Assembly: GCA_018819165.1 (NCBI GenBank)
Contig: JAHJQP010000058.1
Span: 1 to 20,944, forward strand
Source: Pseudomonadota bacterium
Lineage (GTDB): Bacteria; Desulfobacterota; Syntrophia; Syntrophales; UBA5619
Direction: 5' to 3'
DNA: 20,944 nt
Of the stretch, positions 8,470 to 17,099 are shown in pieces. The stretch's first letter is position 1. Every line of letters begins with the position of its first letter. A program made the position numbers and the translations under genes. Below the pieces are notes generated by a model. The model saw only the letters and a program-made list of their open reading frames with translations. It searched no databases and had not been told where the DNA came from.

Positions 8470-10272
8470 TTGCCGGGAAGAATCGTCGTCCTTCCGGAGA
8501 AACTGACCCATCGCATCGCCGCGGGCGAGGTGGTGGAGAGGCCGGCGTCCATCGTCAAGGAGCTGCTGGAGAATGCATTGGATGCCGGGGCCACGGAGAT
8601 TGCCGTGGAGCTGGAGAAGGGCGGCTGTCAGTCGATCCGGGTGACCGACAATGGAGAGGGGATAGAGCGCGAGGACGTGGCCCTGGCTTTTGCCCGTTAC
8701 GCGACGAACAAGATCGCGGCATTTGAAGACATCTATCTGATCCGTTCCTTCGGTTTCCGGGGAGAGGCCCTTCCCAGCATCGCCTCGATCTCAAGGGTGG
8801 AGATGGTGACTCGGCGGGCCTCGTCGCCTGCCGGCACAAGACTGATCATCGAAGGGGGAGAGGAGAAGGAACTCTCGGATGCGGGCTGTCCGGTCGGCAC
8901 CTCGATCCTGGTCAGCCGGATCTTCGAACCTGTTCCGGTCCGACGGAAATTCCTCAAGGGCGAACCGACCGAACAGGGGTGCTGCCTCGATTGGATCGCC
9001 CGCCTGGCCCTTGCTCATCCCGGAGTCAAGATGAAGGTGTCTGCAGGCGGCAGGGTGCTCCTTAATGTTCCGGCCGTGAAGGATCTTTCGGAGAGGATTG
9101 CCCTCACCCTGGGTCGGGATTTCCGTGGCCAGCTCATCCCGGCGGCGGGAGAAAGGGAGGGCGTGCGGCTGCAGGGATTCGTTTCCAGGCCGGAGTTCAC
9201 GAGATCCGGCGCCTCCCATATGTACTTCTATGTGAACCGGCGCTTTGTGAAGGATTACCTCCTGAACCACGCGGCAATGACGGCCTATCGGCGGGTGATC
9301 GAGTATAGACGCTATCCGGCGGTCGTTCTTGGCCTCGAAGTGCCGCCTGGAGAGGTAGACGTGAATGTTCACCCCGCGAAGATGGAGGTCCGTTTCCGGA
9401 ATCCGCGCGATATCTATGCCCTCATCGTGGAGACCGTCAGCAGCGCAATCGGAGCGGGGTTTCCCCAGGCCCGGGAGGCGGGTGTGGCCGGAGGGGCTGA
9501 AGCGGGGAGGGCGGCTTATGCCGCCCGGGTCGAAGAGGCCCTGAGGCGATACCGGGTCTCATCCGGACCGGAAAAACTCTTCTTCAAGGAGGCGCCCGGC
9601 CGGAAAAAGGAAATTCCGTCGATGCAGCCGATGCCTGCTGCCGGGGAAGCCTCGACAGAATTGGAAGAGCCGGAGAGGCGGACGCGTTTCTCCGATCTTG
9701 TTTATCTCGGTCAGGTGGCGGGGACCTACCTCGTCTTTGCCGGCGAGAAAGGGATGGTTCTCGTCGATCAGCACGCCGCTCATGAAAGGATCCTCTTTGA
9801 GAAGCTTAGGCGGCGGGAGGCGGAGACGGGGGAGAGGGAGATCGGCCAGCGCCTCCTCATCCCGGAGGTGGTAAGCCTTCCGCCCCGCGATTTCGCCTTC
9901 CTCACGGAGTCCGTTCCCGTTCTGGAAGAGGCGGGTATGGAGGTGGAGCCTTTCGGCGGTGATTCCGTCGTAGTCAAGGCCCTTCCCGCCTTCCTTCCCC
10001 CTGGGGAAGTGAAGACGCTGATCAGCGACCTGCTCTCCGACTGTGGGGAAGCGGATCGCGATCTCCCCCTGGTTGAAAGACGGGAGAGGATCTTCACCGT
10101 CCTGGCCTGCCGGGGGGCGGTCAAGGCGAACCGGACCATGACCTCTCCGGAGGTTTCCGCGCTCTGTCGAGACCTCGATGTCATCTCCCACGCCGCGACC
10201 TGCCCTCACGGAAGGCCGGTCGCGGTTCCCGTATCCGTCTTCGAACTGGAGAAGATGTTTAAAAGGAGATAG
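8470..10272 (+). CDS. mutL: DNA mismatch repair protein MutL, endonuclease-competent type
   Basis: Links MutS mismatch recognition to strand removal. The 600-residue protein begins with TTG and the family N-terminus (IVVLPEKLTHRIAAGEVVERP). The N-terminal GHKL ATPase has the catalytic glutamate region KELLENALDAG (30-40), DNGEGI (60-65), YATNKI, FGFRGEAL (94-101) and GTSILVSRIFEPVPVRRKF, with NVHPAKMEVRF closing that domain. After a variable linker the C-terminal dimer domain has the metal-dependent nicking motif DQHAAHERILFE (433-444), ACRGAVKAN (about 546-554) and CPHGRP (578-583). These motifs mark the nicking form of MutL found where the MutH/Dam strand signal is absent. miaA starts 10 bases after the stop, so the two are co-transcribed. 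Confidence 0.98.
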   Translation: MPGRIVVLPEKLTHRIAAGEVVERPASIVKELLENALDAGATEIAVELEKGGCQSIRVTDNGEGIEREDVALAFARYATNKIAAFEDIYLIRSFGFRGEALPSIASISRVEMVTRRASSPAGTRLIIEGGEEKELSDAGCPVGTSILVSRIFEPVPVRRKFLKGEPTEQGCCLDWIARLALAHPGVKMKVSAGGRVLLNVPAVKDLSERIALTLGRDFRGQLIPAAGEREGVRLQGFVSRPEFTRSGASHMYFYVNRRFVKDYLLNHAAMTAYRRVIEYRRYPAVVLGLEVPPGEVDVNVHPAKMEVRFRNPRDIYALIVETVSSAIGAGFPQAREAGVAGGAEAGRAAYAARVEEALRRYRVSSGPEKLFFKEAPGRKKEIPSMQPMPAAGEASTELEEPERRTRFSDLVYLGQVAGTYLVFAGEKGMVLVDQHAAHERILFEKLRRREAETGEREIGQRLLIPEVVSLPPRDFAFLTESVPVLEEAGMEVEPFGGDSVVVKALPAFLPPGEVKTLISDLLSDCGEADRDLPLVERRERIFTVLACRGAVKANRTMTSPEVSALCRDLDVISHAATCPHGRPVAVPVSVFELEKMFKRR

Positions 10273-10282
10273 GAAGGCGCTC

Positions 10283-11221
10283 ATGACCATCTCCGGAAGA
10301 CCGAGACCCCGCCTGATCGTCATTGTCGGACCCACCGGTGTCGGAAAGACTGCGATGGCTCTGCAGCTGGCCGGGCGGTGGGGAGGCGAGATCGTCAGCG
10401 CCGATTCGATGCAGGTTTATCGGGGGATGGATATCGGTACGGCCAAGCCGACCTCTGATCAGCGGAGACAGATCCCCCATCACCTGATCGATGTCGTCGA
10501 TCCGGATGAATCTTTTCACGCCTCCCGGTATTGCGATCTGGCCCACGGGGTCATCGTCCGCCTGCATGGGGAGAAAAAACCGGTCTTCGTGGTCGGGGGA
10601 ACGGGACTCTATGTCCGGGCGCTTTTGGGGGGTCTGATCGACGGACCGGGGGGGGATGAGACCCTCAGGCAGGAGCTGAAGGAGGAGATGGAAAGGTCGG
10701 GGAAAGCCTGCCTTTATGGGAGACTCCTGAAGAGTGATCCCCGGGCGGCCGCCCGGATCAATCCCCATGACGGCGTCCGGATCGTCCGCGCTTTGGAGAT
10801 ACTGGAACTGACGGGGCGATCCATCGTCGATCATCAGGAGGACCACCGTTTCCGGGAGCGGCCCTACGAGGCCCTTACGATCGGACTGACGCTGGACCGG
10901 GAGCAGCTGCAGGCGAGAATCGACCGCAGGACGGAGCGGATGATCGCCGACGGCTTTGTGGAGGAGGTCCGCGGCCTTCTCGAGAAGGGCTATGACGGAT
11001 CCCTCAAATCCATGCAGTCGCTGGGTTACCGGCACCTCGTCGCCTGCCTTGCAGGACAGACCGACCTGGAGGAGGCCGTCCGCCGCATTAAACGAGATAC
11101 GCGCCGCTACGCGAAACGGCAGATGACTTGGTTTGCCGCCGAGAGGGAGATCATCTGGCTCGCCCCGGACGATTGCTTTGCGGCGGTGGAGATGGTCGGC
11201 CGTTTCCTTGACGGGAGATGA
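10283..11221 (+). CDS. miaA: tRNA dimethylallyltransferase MiaA
   Basis: Adds the isopentenyl group from dimethylallyl diphosphate to N6 of A37 in tRNAs reading UNN codons. The 312-residue protein has the P-loop GPTGVGKT (16-23), the catalytic aspartate D41 in SADSMQVYRGMDIGTAKPT, HHLIDVVDP, the VGGTGLYVRALL block and SLGYRHL near the C-terminus. An upstream in-frame extension into mutL exists, but ATG 10283 follows GGAAGG (10272-10277) and begins at the family N-terminus. The mutL-miaA order is common in bacteria; hfq, often next, is not here. Confidence 0.97.
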   Translation: MTISGRPRPRLIVIVGPTGVGKTAMALQLAGRWGGEIVSADSMQVYRGMDIGTAKPTSDQRRQIPHHLIDVVDPDESFHASRYCDLAHGVIVRLHGEKKPVFVVGGTGLYVRALLGGLIDGPGGDETLRQELKEEMERSGKACLYGRLLKSDPRAAARINPHDGVRIVRALEILELTGRSIVDHQEDHRFRERPYEALTIGLTLDREQLQARIDRRTERMIADGFVEEVRGLLEKGYDGSLKSMQSLGYRHLVACLAGQTDLEEAVRRIKRDTRRYAKRQMTWFAAEREIIWLAPDDCFAAVEMVGRFLDGR

Positions 11222-11306
11222 AGAACTCGTAAAAAGTCGAAAAACGGGCCAAAGATGAAGCTGCCGGGATCGGGAGCCTTCGCAGGACAAAATCTCCGGT
11301 CCCGGC
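11222..11306. repeat. Noncoding stretch with an imperfect hairpin, possible dispersed repeat
   Basis: The 194-base gap after miaA has no gene. Its first part contains ACTCGTAAAAAGTCG, then a long imperfect stem: 11263-11276 pairs with 11294-11306 (GCCGGGA against TCCCGGC, one wobble, then CGG(G)AG against CTCCG with one bulged base). No T-run follows, so it is not a standard terminator. The sequence resembles, from memory only, dispersed noncoding repeats of deltaproteobacterial genomes; no second copy was noticed in this window. Confidence 0.35.
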
Positions 11307-11320
11307 GACGGTGAAATTTC

Positions 11321-11349
11321 TTGACTTCAAAAGGCTATGAAGATATGGA
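11321..11349 (+). promoter_or_regulatory. Candidate promoter for the TPR-SLH lipoprotein
   Basis: TTGACT (11321-11326), a 17-base spacer and TATGGA (11344-11349). The -35 is good (5/6), the -10 poor (3/6). It lies in a locally AT-rich gap and would give a leader of about 60 bases before the start at 11416. Confidence 0.4.
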
Positions 11350-11415
11350 ATACTGTGAAGATGGAGGGGGAAATAGCTTTTTGATACGAGGAGTTCTTAC
11401 AGAAAGGAGAAGGTA

Positions 11416-12615
11416 ATGATGAGCCGAGTGAAATCCATGAACATGTTTCGGTTCCTGCTGTTGGTGGCCGTAAGCGTCCTCATGATATCCTGCGGGCCGA
11501 AGCCGCAGCAGCCCCTGAGCCAGCTCGACACCCCGGAGCATCACACCTTTACCGGTATCCGGTTGCTCGACCAGGAAAAATTTGCCGATGCGGGGCGCGA
11601 ATTCGAACTTGCCCTGAGATTGGATCCGCGTTATTCGAAGGCCCACGCCGGCGCCGGTCTGGTCAAGGCCTATCAAGGGGATTTCAAGGGCGCATTTGAG
11701 TCCCTCAAGCAGGCGGAGAAGCACGCCCGGAGTGATGAGGAGAAGATCTTTGTCCTGGTGGGCTATATCCGTGCGAATACCGTAAGCCATGCGGCGTGTC
11801 TGCATATCGGGACCTCATGCAAGCCCGATGACGCCTGGGTAAAATACTCGAAGGATGCTTTCGATCAGGCGGTTATCATCGATCCCAAGGCTGCCTCCCC
11901 CTATTACTTTATGGGCGAGTGCTATCTGACGGCGCTGGATCTGGATCAGGCAGGCCGGTTGTTCAGCCGGGTCCTGGACATGAATAGAGAGCACGTCGGT
12001 GAGGCTGACCGCCGGTGGAAACTGGTGCAGAAGATCCAGCGGGCGATGCCGGGAACCATCACGGGGAAAAAGATCGCCCTGATCGAGCGGATCACCCGGG
12101 CGGATGTGGCAGCCCTCTTCATGGAGGAGTTGAAGATCGACACCCTTTACGCCAGGCGGACGCCGAAAAACTTCGATACGGCGTTCAAGGATCCGGAAAG
12201 GGCGCGGACGGCCGCCTCCCGATTGGTCACAGCAACGGATATCGCCGACCATCCGCTCAAGGCGGATATCGAGGGAATCCTCCGGATCGGGACGCGGGGC
12301 CTCGAGGTCTATCCGGACGGGACCTTCCGGCCCGACGAGCAGGTTGACCGGGCGAGCTATGCGATGATGATCGAGGACATCCTCATCAAAGTGACGGGTG
12401 ACAACGCTCTGGCGACGCGGTTTATCGGCAGCCCCTCCCCCTTTCCCGATCTGCGAGCCGATCTCCCCTATTTCAATGCGGTGATGGTGGTGACCTCGCG
12501 GGGGATCATGGAGGCGAAGGATATCGTAACCGGGGAATTCGCACCGCTTCATCCGGTTGGGGGCGCAGATGCGCTGCTCGTGATCCGCAAGATCAGGGAA
12601 GAATTGCGATATTAG
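11416..12615 (+). CDS. TPR-repeat lipoprotein with S-layer-homology-like repeats
   Basis: Probably an outer-membrane-anchored scaffold or cell-wall-binding protein. The 399-residue protein has a lipoprotein signal with the modified cysteine C26 (VLMISC). TPR-like helices run from about 44 to 105 (FADAGREFELALRLDP, then GDFKGAFESLKQAEKH), with another at 146-190 ending in LDQAGRLFSRVLDMN. The C-terminal part resembles SLH repeats: ITRADVAALFMEEL (226-239), about 273-325 with EVYPDGTFRPDEQVDRASYAMM, and about 342-395 with FPDLRADLPYFNAV and GIMEAKD. A strong AAAGGAGAAGG site (11403-11413) precedes tandem ATG codons at 11416 and 11419. It is a single gene with its own likely promoter. Family calls are by eye; SLH domains bind peptidoglycan-linked polymers in known cases. 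Confidence 0.82.
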   Translation: MMSRVKSMNMFRFLLLVAVSVLMISCGPKPQQPLSQLDTPEHHTFTGIRLLDQEKFADAGREFELALRLDPRYSKAHAGAGLVKAYQGDFKGAFESLKQAEKHARSDEEKIFVLVGYIRANTVSHAACLHIGTSCKPDDAWVKYSKDAFDQAVIIDPKAASPYYFMGECYLTALDLDQAGRLFSRVLDMNREHVGEADRRWKLVQKIQRAMPGTITGKKIALIERITRADVAALFMEELKIDTLYARRTPKNFDTAFKDPERARTAASRLVTATDIADHPLKADIEGILRIGTRGLEVYPDGTFRPDEQVDRASYAMMIEDILIKVTGDNALATRFIGSPSPFPDLRADLPYFNAVMVVTSRGIMEAKDIVTGEFAPLHPVGGADALLVIRKIREELRY

Positions 12616-12662
12616 GGGATGGAATTGATGAAGGGCTTGCGGCGGGGATAGGCGGCGCGGTT

Positions 12663-12693
12663 AAAGGACCGCCGGCCCGGTCGGAGGCCCTTT
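12663..12693 (+). terminator. Weak terminator-like hairpin before valS
   Basis: GACCG (12667-12671) and CGGTC (12678-12682) flank a CCGGCC loop, with AAAGG/CCTTT (12663-12667, 12689-12693) as a possible outer stem and a T-rich tail. Pairing is interrupted, so function is doubtful. Confidence 0.2.
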
Positions 12694-12716
12694 GATTTTG
12701 TCAATGGAGAGGATGG

Positions 12717-15380
12717 ATGGGTAAAGAAGCGTTGACCAAGGTTTATGAACCCCGGGAAGCGGAGCTTAGATGGCATCAGTACTGGCTGGATCATGATTTT
12801 TTCCGTGCGGCCGACAAAAGCTCGAAAAAGCCGTTTTCCATCGTCATTCCCCCGCCGAACGTGACGGGGATGCTCCATATGGGGCATGCCTTGAACAATG
12901 TCCTGCAGGACATCATCGTCCGTTACAAAAGGATGCAGGGGTACAATGCCCTCTGGATGCCGGGGATGGACCATGCCGGGATTGCGACGCAGAATGTCGT
13001 CGAGCAGGAGCTGGCGAAGGAGGGGCTCACGAGGCACGATCTCGGCCGGGAGAAGTTCATCGAGCGGGTGTGGGAGTGGAAGGCCAGATACGGAGGGGTC
13101 ATCATCCATCAGCTCAAGCGTCTCGGCTGCTCCTGCGACTGGTCGCGCGAACGCTTCACCATGGATGAAGGCCTTTCCCGGGCCGTTCGAGAGGTTTTCG
13201 TCCGCCTGTACAACGACGGTCTCATCTACCAGGGGGACTACATCGTCAACTGGTGTCCCCGCTGCCGGACCGCCATCTCCGATCTGGAGGTCGAGTACAG
13301 TCAGCGGGAGGGGCATCTCTGGAGCATCCGCTATCCCTTTGCCGATGGCGAGGGGGGGATCGTCGTGGCCACGACCCGACCGGAAACCATGCTGGGGGAT
13401 ACTGCGGTGGCCGTCAATCCGAACGATGATCGGTACCGGGATCTGCTCGGGAAGGAGGTCATCCTCCCCCTCGTCAACCGGAGGATCCCCGTTATAGCCG
13501 ACGATTATGTCACGATGGAATTCGGTTCGGGCGCCGTCAAGATCACTCCGGCCAGCGATCCCAACGACTTTGCCATGGCGGGACGACACAATCTCCCGAT
13601 CGTCAGGATCATGGACGACAATGCGGTGATCAACAAAAACGGGGGGGCCTATGAGGGCCAGGATCGTTACGAATGCCGCCGGAATGTCATCCGGGATCTG
13701 GAGGCGGGCGGCTGCCTCGTCGGGACGGAGCCGTATACGCACAATATCGGCCAGTGTTACCGGTGCAAGACCGACATTGAGCCGGCCGTCTCACGGCAGT
13801 GGTTCGTCCGGATCGCGCCCCTGGCAAAAGAGGCGATTGCCGCGGTGGTTACGGGAAAGACCCGCATCGTTCCGGCCGTGTGGGAGGCCACCTATTTCGA
13901 GTGGATGAACAACATCCGCGACTGGTGCATCTCGCGGCAGATCTGGTGGGGCCACCGGATTCCCGTCTGGAACTGCGAAGGGTGCGGAAAGGTGATCGTC
14001 TCCTCGCAGGATCCCGACCGGTGTCCCGTCTGCGGCGCTGTCAAGCTCCGGCAGGAGGAAGATGTCCTCGACACCTGGTTCAGCTCCGGTCTCTGGCCCT
14101 TCTCCACGCTCGGCTGGCCGGAGGAGACCGAGGCGCTAAAGACCTTCTATCCCACCTCCCTGCTCGTGACCGGGTTCGACATCCTCTTCTTTTGGGTCGC
14201 CCGGATGATGATGATGGGGCTCTACGTCATGAAAGAGGTCCCCTTCCGGGAGGTCTATCTCCATGCCCTCGTCCGGGACGAGAACGGCGAGAAGATGAGC
14301 AAATCGAAGGGAAACAGCATCGACCCCCTCGAGATGATGGACCGCTTCGGGACGGACGCCTTCCGGTTCGCGCTGGCTGCCTTCACGGCGCAGGGGCGGG
14401 ATGTCCGGATGTCGGAAGAGAGGATCGAAGGCTACAAGTTTTTCATCAACAAGATCTGGAATGCGGCCCGGTTTTCGCAGATGAATCTGGAGGATTACCC
14501 CACCGATTACGCCTTCCGCCCGGAGGATGAATCGATCGCCGACCGCTGGATCCGGGCGAGGCTGACGAGGACCGTCGCCGAGGTGATCCGGGGGCTGAAT
14601 GAATACCGCTTCAACGACGCCTCGGCGGCTGTCTACCAGTTTGTCTGGCACGAACTGTGCGACTGGTATCTCGAACTGATCAAGCCCGTTTTCTACGGCG
14701 AGGGGGACACCGCCGGAAAGCGGGCGGCCCAGAAGACCCTCCTCGATGTCCTCGCGGCGTCGCTCAAGCTGCTCCATCCCTTCATGCCCTTTGTCACCGA
14801 GGAGATCTGGCAGACTCTAATTGCGGACGGGAGATCCATCATGGTGAGCGATTTTCCCACGGCGGACGAGGCCTTCCCGGATCCCGAGGCGGAAAGGGAG
14901 ATGGGGCTCATCATGGAGGTGATTACCCGGATCCGGAACATCCGCGGGGAGATGAATGTGGCGCCGTCCCTGAAACTGAAGGTGACCCTCGCCGCGCCCG
15001 ATGAGCCCCTGAAGGCGGTCCTGGAGAAGGGAAGGGTCTACATGACGAGTCTGGCTAATCTGGAGACCCTGACCGTGACCGGAGAGATGACGGAACCGAA
15101 GGGGGCGGCCACGGCGGTGGCCGGCCCGGTCCGCGTCTACGTTTTTCTCGCCGGTGTGATCGATTTCGCAGGAGAGAAGGGCCGTCTGCAGAGGGAGATC
15201 GCGAAGATCGAGAAGGATCTGGCCTTTGTTGCGAAGAAACTGGCCAATCCGGACTTCCTGGCGAAAGCGGCGGAGGCGGTTGTCAAAAAGGAACAGGAAA
15301 AGGCCCGGGGGCTCGGGGAAAAGCAGGCCGCCCTCGAGGCGGCCCTGAAGAGGCTGACGGCGCTTGCCGCCGGCGGGTAA
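12717..15380 (+). CDS. valS: Valyl-tRNA synthetase
   Basis: Charges tRNA-Val and edits misactivated threonine. The 887-residue class I synthetase shows PPPNVTGMLHMGH (45-57, the HIGH signature), the editing insertion with TTRPETMLGDTAV, and the KMSKSKGN signature (526-533). Four CxxC pairs (C180/C183, C347/C350, C420/C423, C436/C439) are placed to bind two zinc ions, as in thermophile-type ValRS. DWCISRQIWWGHRIPVW and LDTWFSSGLWPFSTLGWP are typical. The last 65 residues form the C-terminal coiled coil (LQREIAKIEKDLAFV). ATG 12717 follows GGAGAGGA. nadC begins 13 bases after the stop. Confidence 0.98.
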   Translation: MGKEALTKVYEPREAELRWHQYWLDHDFFRAADKSSKKPFSIVIPPPNVTGMLHMGHALNNVLQDIIVRYKRMQGYNALWMPGMDHAGIATQNVVEQELAKEGLTRHDLGREKFIERVWEWKARYGGVIIHQLKRLGCSCDWSRERFTMDEGLSRAVREVFVRLYNDGLIYQGDYIVNWCPRCRTAISDLEVEYSQREGHLWSIRYPFADGEGGIVVATTRPETMLGDTAVAVNPNDDRYRDLLGKEVILPLVNRRIPVIADDYVTMEFGSGAVKITPASDPNDFAMAGRHNLPIVRIMDDNAVINKNGGAYEGQDRYECRRNVIRDLEAGGCLVGTEPYTHNIGQCYRCKTDIEPAVSRQWFVRIAPLAKEAIAAVVTGKTRIVPAVWEATYFEWMNNIRDWCISRQIWWGHRIPVWNCEGCGKVIVSSQDPDRCPVCGAVKLRQEEDVLDTWFSSGLWPFSTLGWPEETEALKTFYPTSLLVTGFDILFFWVARMMMMGLYVMKEVPFREVYLHALVRDENGEKMSKSKGNSIDPLEMMDRFGTDAFRFALAAFTAQGRDVRMSEERIEGYKFFINKIWNAARFSQMNLEDYPTDYAFRPEDESIADRWIRARLTRTVAEVIRGLNEYRFNDASAAVYQFVWHELCDWYLELIKPVFYGEGDTAGKRAAQKTLLDVLAASLKLLHPFMPFVTEEIWQTLIADGRSIMVSDFPTADEAFPDPEAEREMGLIMEVITRIRNIRGEMNVAPSLKLKVTLAAPDEPLKAVLEKGRVYMTSLANLETLTVTGEMTEPKGAATAVAGPVRVYVFLAGVIDFAGEKGRLQREIAKIEKDLAFVAKKLANPDFLAKAAEAVVKKEQEKARGLGEKQAALEAALKRLTALAAGG

Positions 15381-15393
15381 GAAGGGGGAGGCA

Positions 15394-16257
15394 ATGTGGC
15401 CGCGACATATGCTCAGGCAATTGATCCGGACGGCCCTCGATGAGGACATCGGGGCGGGGGACGTCACAACCGGGGCGGCGCTCCGGGGCGATGAGGCCGG
15501 ACACGCCCGGGCAACGGCTAAGGTGGAGATGGTCGTGGCCGGGATCGACGTCTTCGGGGAGGTTTTTCTGGCGTTCGATCCCGCTCTGAATTTTACGCAG
15601 CGGCGGCGGGACGGAGAAAAGGCGGAGAAGGGGGATCTCCTCGCAGAGATTTCCGGGAGTCTCGCGTCGATTTTAACCGCCGAGCGGGTGGCCCTGAACC
15701 TCTTCCAGCGGATGTGCGGGATCGCCACACTGACCCGGCGCTATGTCGATCAGATCGAAGGAATGCCTGCAAAAATCCTGGATACCCGGAAGACCGTTCC
15801 CGGTCTCCGGATCTTAGACAAGTACGCCGTCCGCGTGGGCGGAGGATACAATCACCGTTTCGCCCTCTATGACGGCGTCCTGATCAAGGACAACCACATC
15901 AAGGCAGCCGGCGGTATCGGTCCGGCCGTGCGGCGGGTCCGCGAGCGTATCCCCCACACGCTGAAGATCGAAGTTGAGGTGAAAAACCTGACGGAGCTGG
16001 AAGAGGCTCTGGCCGCCGGGGCGGACGCGGTCATGCTCGACAACATGGAACTTGCAGAGATGGCAGCGGCGGTAAAGCGGGTCGGGGGAAAGACCCCCCT
16101 TGAAGCCTCGGGAAACATGACCCTGGAAAGGGTCCGGGAGGTGGCGGCCACCGGTGTGGATCTGATCTCGGTGGGCGCCCTGACCCATTCCGTGGCGGCG
16201 GCGGATATCTCCCTCAACGTGATCCAGGTGGAACCTCGAACCGATCAAAAAACGTGA
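15394..16257 (+). CDS. nadC: Nicotinate-nucleotide pyrophosphorylase (quinolinate phosphoribosyltransferase)
   Basis: Third step of de novo NAD synthesis: quinolinate plus PRPP gives nicotinate mononucleotide and CO2. The 287-residue protein has DEDIGAGDVTT (16-26), ERVALNLFQRMCGIAT, the phosphate-binding TRKTVPGLR (131-139), KYAVRVGGGYNHRF, KDNH (165-168), EVEVKNL (193-199), DAVMLDNM and SVGALTHS. An earlier in-frame start (15364) lies inside valS; ATG 15394 follows AAGGGGGAGG (15382-15391) and gives the normal length. nadA and nadB are not adjacent. Confidence 0.97.
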   Translation: MWPRHMLRQLIRTALDEDIGAGDVTTGAALRGDEAGHARATAKVEMVVAGIDVFGEVFLAFDPALNFTQRRRDGEKAEKGDLLAEISGSLASILTAERVALNLFQRMCGIATLTRRYVDQIEGMPAKILDTRKTVPGLRILDKYAVRVGGGYNHRFALYDGVLIKDNHIKAAGGIGPAVRRVRERIPHTLKIEVEVKNLTELEEALAAGADAVMLDNMELAEMAAAVKRVGGKTPLEASGNMTLERVREVAATGVDLISVGALTHSVAAADISLNVIQVEPRTDQKT

Positions 16258-16292
16258 GGCATAAAAACCTCATAGCTCCTCATGCCAAATGA

Positions 16293-17096
16293 ATGATGGA
16301 CAGGGTGAAATTCGATGCAGAGGCTTTGCGGTTGCGTTTGGCGGGGAGGAGGATCGGTTGCCGGCTCCACTTCCTGCCGACGGTCGATTCTACGAACCGG
16401 GTTGCCCTCGGATTCGCGCGGGAAGGCGCGCCTGAGGGGACGGTCGTTCTCGCCGACCGTCAGACGGCCGGGAGGGGCCGTCTGGACAGGATATGGCAGT
16501 CGCCGCCCGGTTGCAACCTGTATATCTCCATCCTGCTCCGCCCTTTGATCGCGCCGGCGGAAGCCCCGCAGATTACTCTCATGTCGGGAGTGGCGGTGGC
16601 GGAGATGCTCTCCCTGCTTTGTCCTGCAGGCGTGGGGCTCAAATGGCCGAACGATGTCCTGGTCCGGGGACGAAAGATCTGCGGAATCCTGACGGAGCTG
16701 AGGATAGCCGGAAGGGCGGTCGAGGCGGTTGTGGTGGGGATCGGGGTGAACGTGAACATGGCAGGGGCCGATTTTGATCCGGCATATCGCGAGACCGCAA
16801 CATCGCTCAGCCAGGAGACGGAACAGACACATTCCCGTGAAGATTTGGCGTATCTGCTGTGCGAGCGGTTTGAACAGTGGTATGAGACCTTCCTGCGAGA
16901 GGGATTCGCGCCGGTGAGGGAGGGATGGCTTGCCCGTTCGGAGATGGAGGGAAAGCGCGTTCGGGTCCATTTCCGGGATGAGGTGCAGGAGGGGGTAGTC
17001 GCAGGCGTCGACCACGATGGGGCGCTCCTGCTCACCGACGCTCTCGGCGATATCCGGCGGATAACGGCCGGTGATGCCAGTATATTGAAAGGTTGA
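16293..17096 (+). CDS. birA: Biotin--[acetyl-CoA-carboxylase] ligase without the DNA-binding domain
   Basis: Attaches biotin to the carrier lysine of biotin-dependent carboxylases and decarboxylases. The 267-residue protein begins directly with the catalytic domain: VDSTN (31-35), GRGRLDRIW (60-68, the biotinyl-AMP loop), KWPNDV (117-122), GRKICGILTE and GIGVNVN (149-155), followed by the small SH3-like C-terminal domain (from about 222). The N-terminal helix-turn-helix of bifunctional BirA is absent, so it should not repress biotin genes itself. Tandem ATGs (16293, 16296) have no clear ribosome site. coaX starts 3 bases after the stop. A plausible client is the partner of the carboxyltransferase at the left edge. 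Confidence 0.94.
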   Translation: MMDRVKFDAEALRLRLAGRRIGCRLHFLPTVDSTNRVALGFAREGAPEGTVVLADRQTAGRGRLDRIWQSPPGCNLYISILLRPLIAPAEAPQITLMSGVAVAEMLSLLCPAGVGLKWPNDVLVRGRKICGILTELRIAGRAVEAVVVGIGVNVNMAGADFDPAYRETATSLSQETEQTHSREDLAYLLCERFEQWYETFLREGFAPVREGWLARSEMEGKRVRVHFRDEVQEGVVAGVDHDGALLLTDALGDIRRITAGDASILKG

Positions 17097-17099
17097 ACC

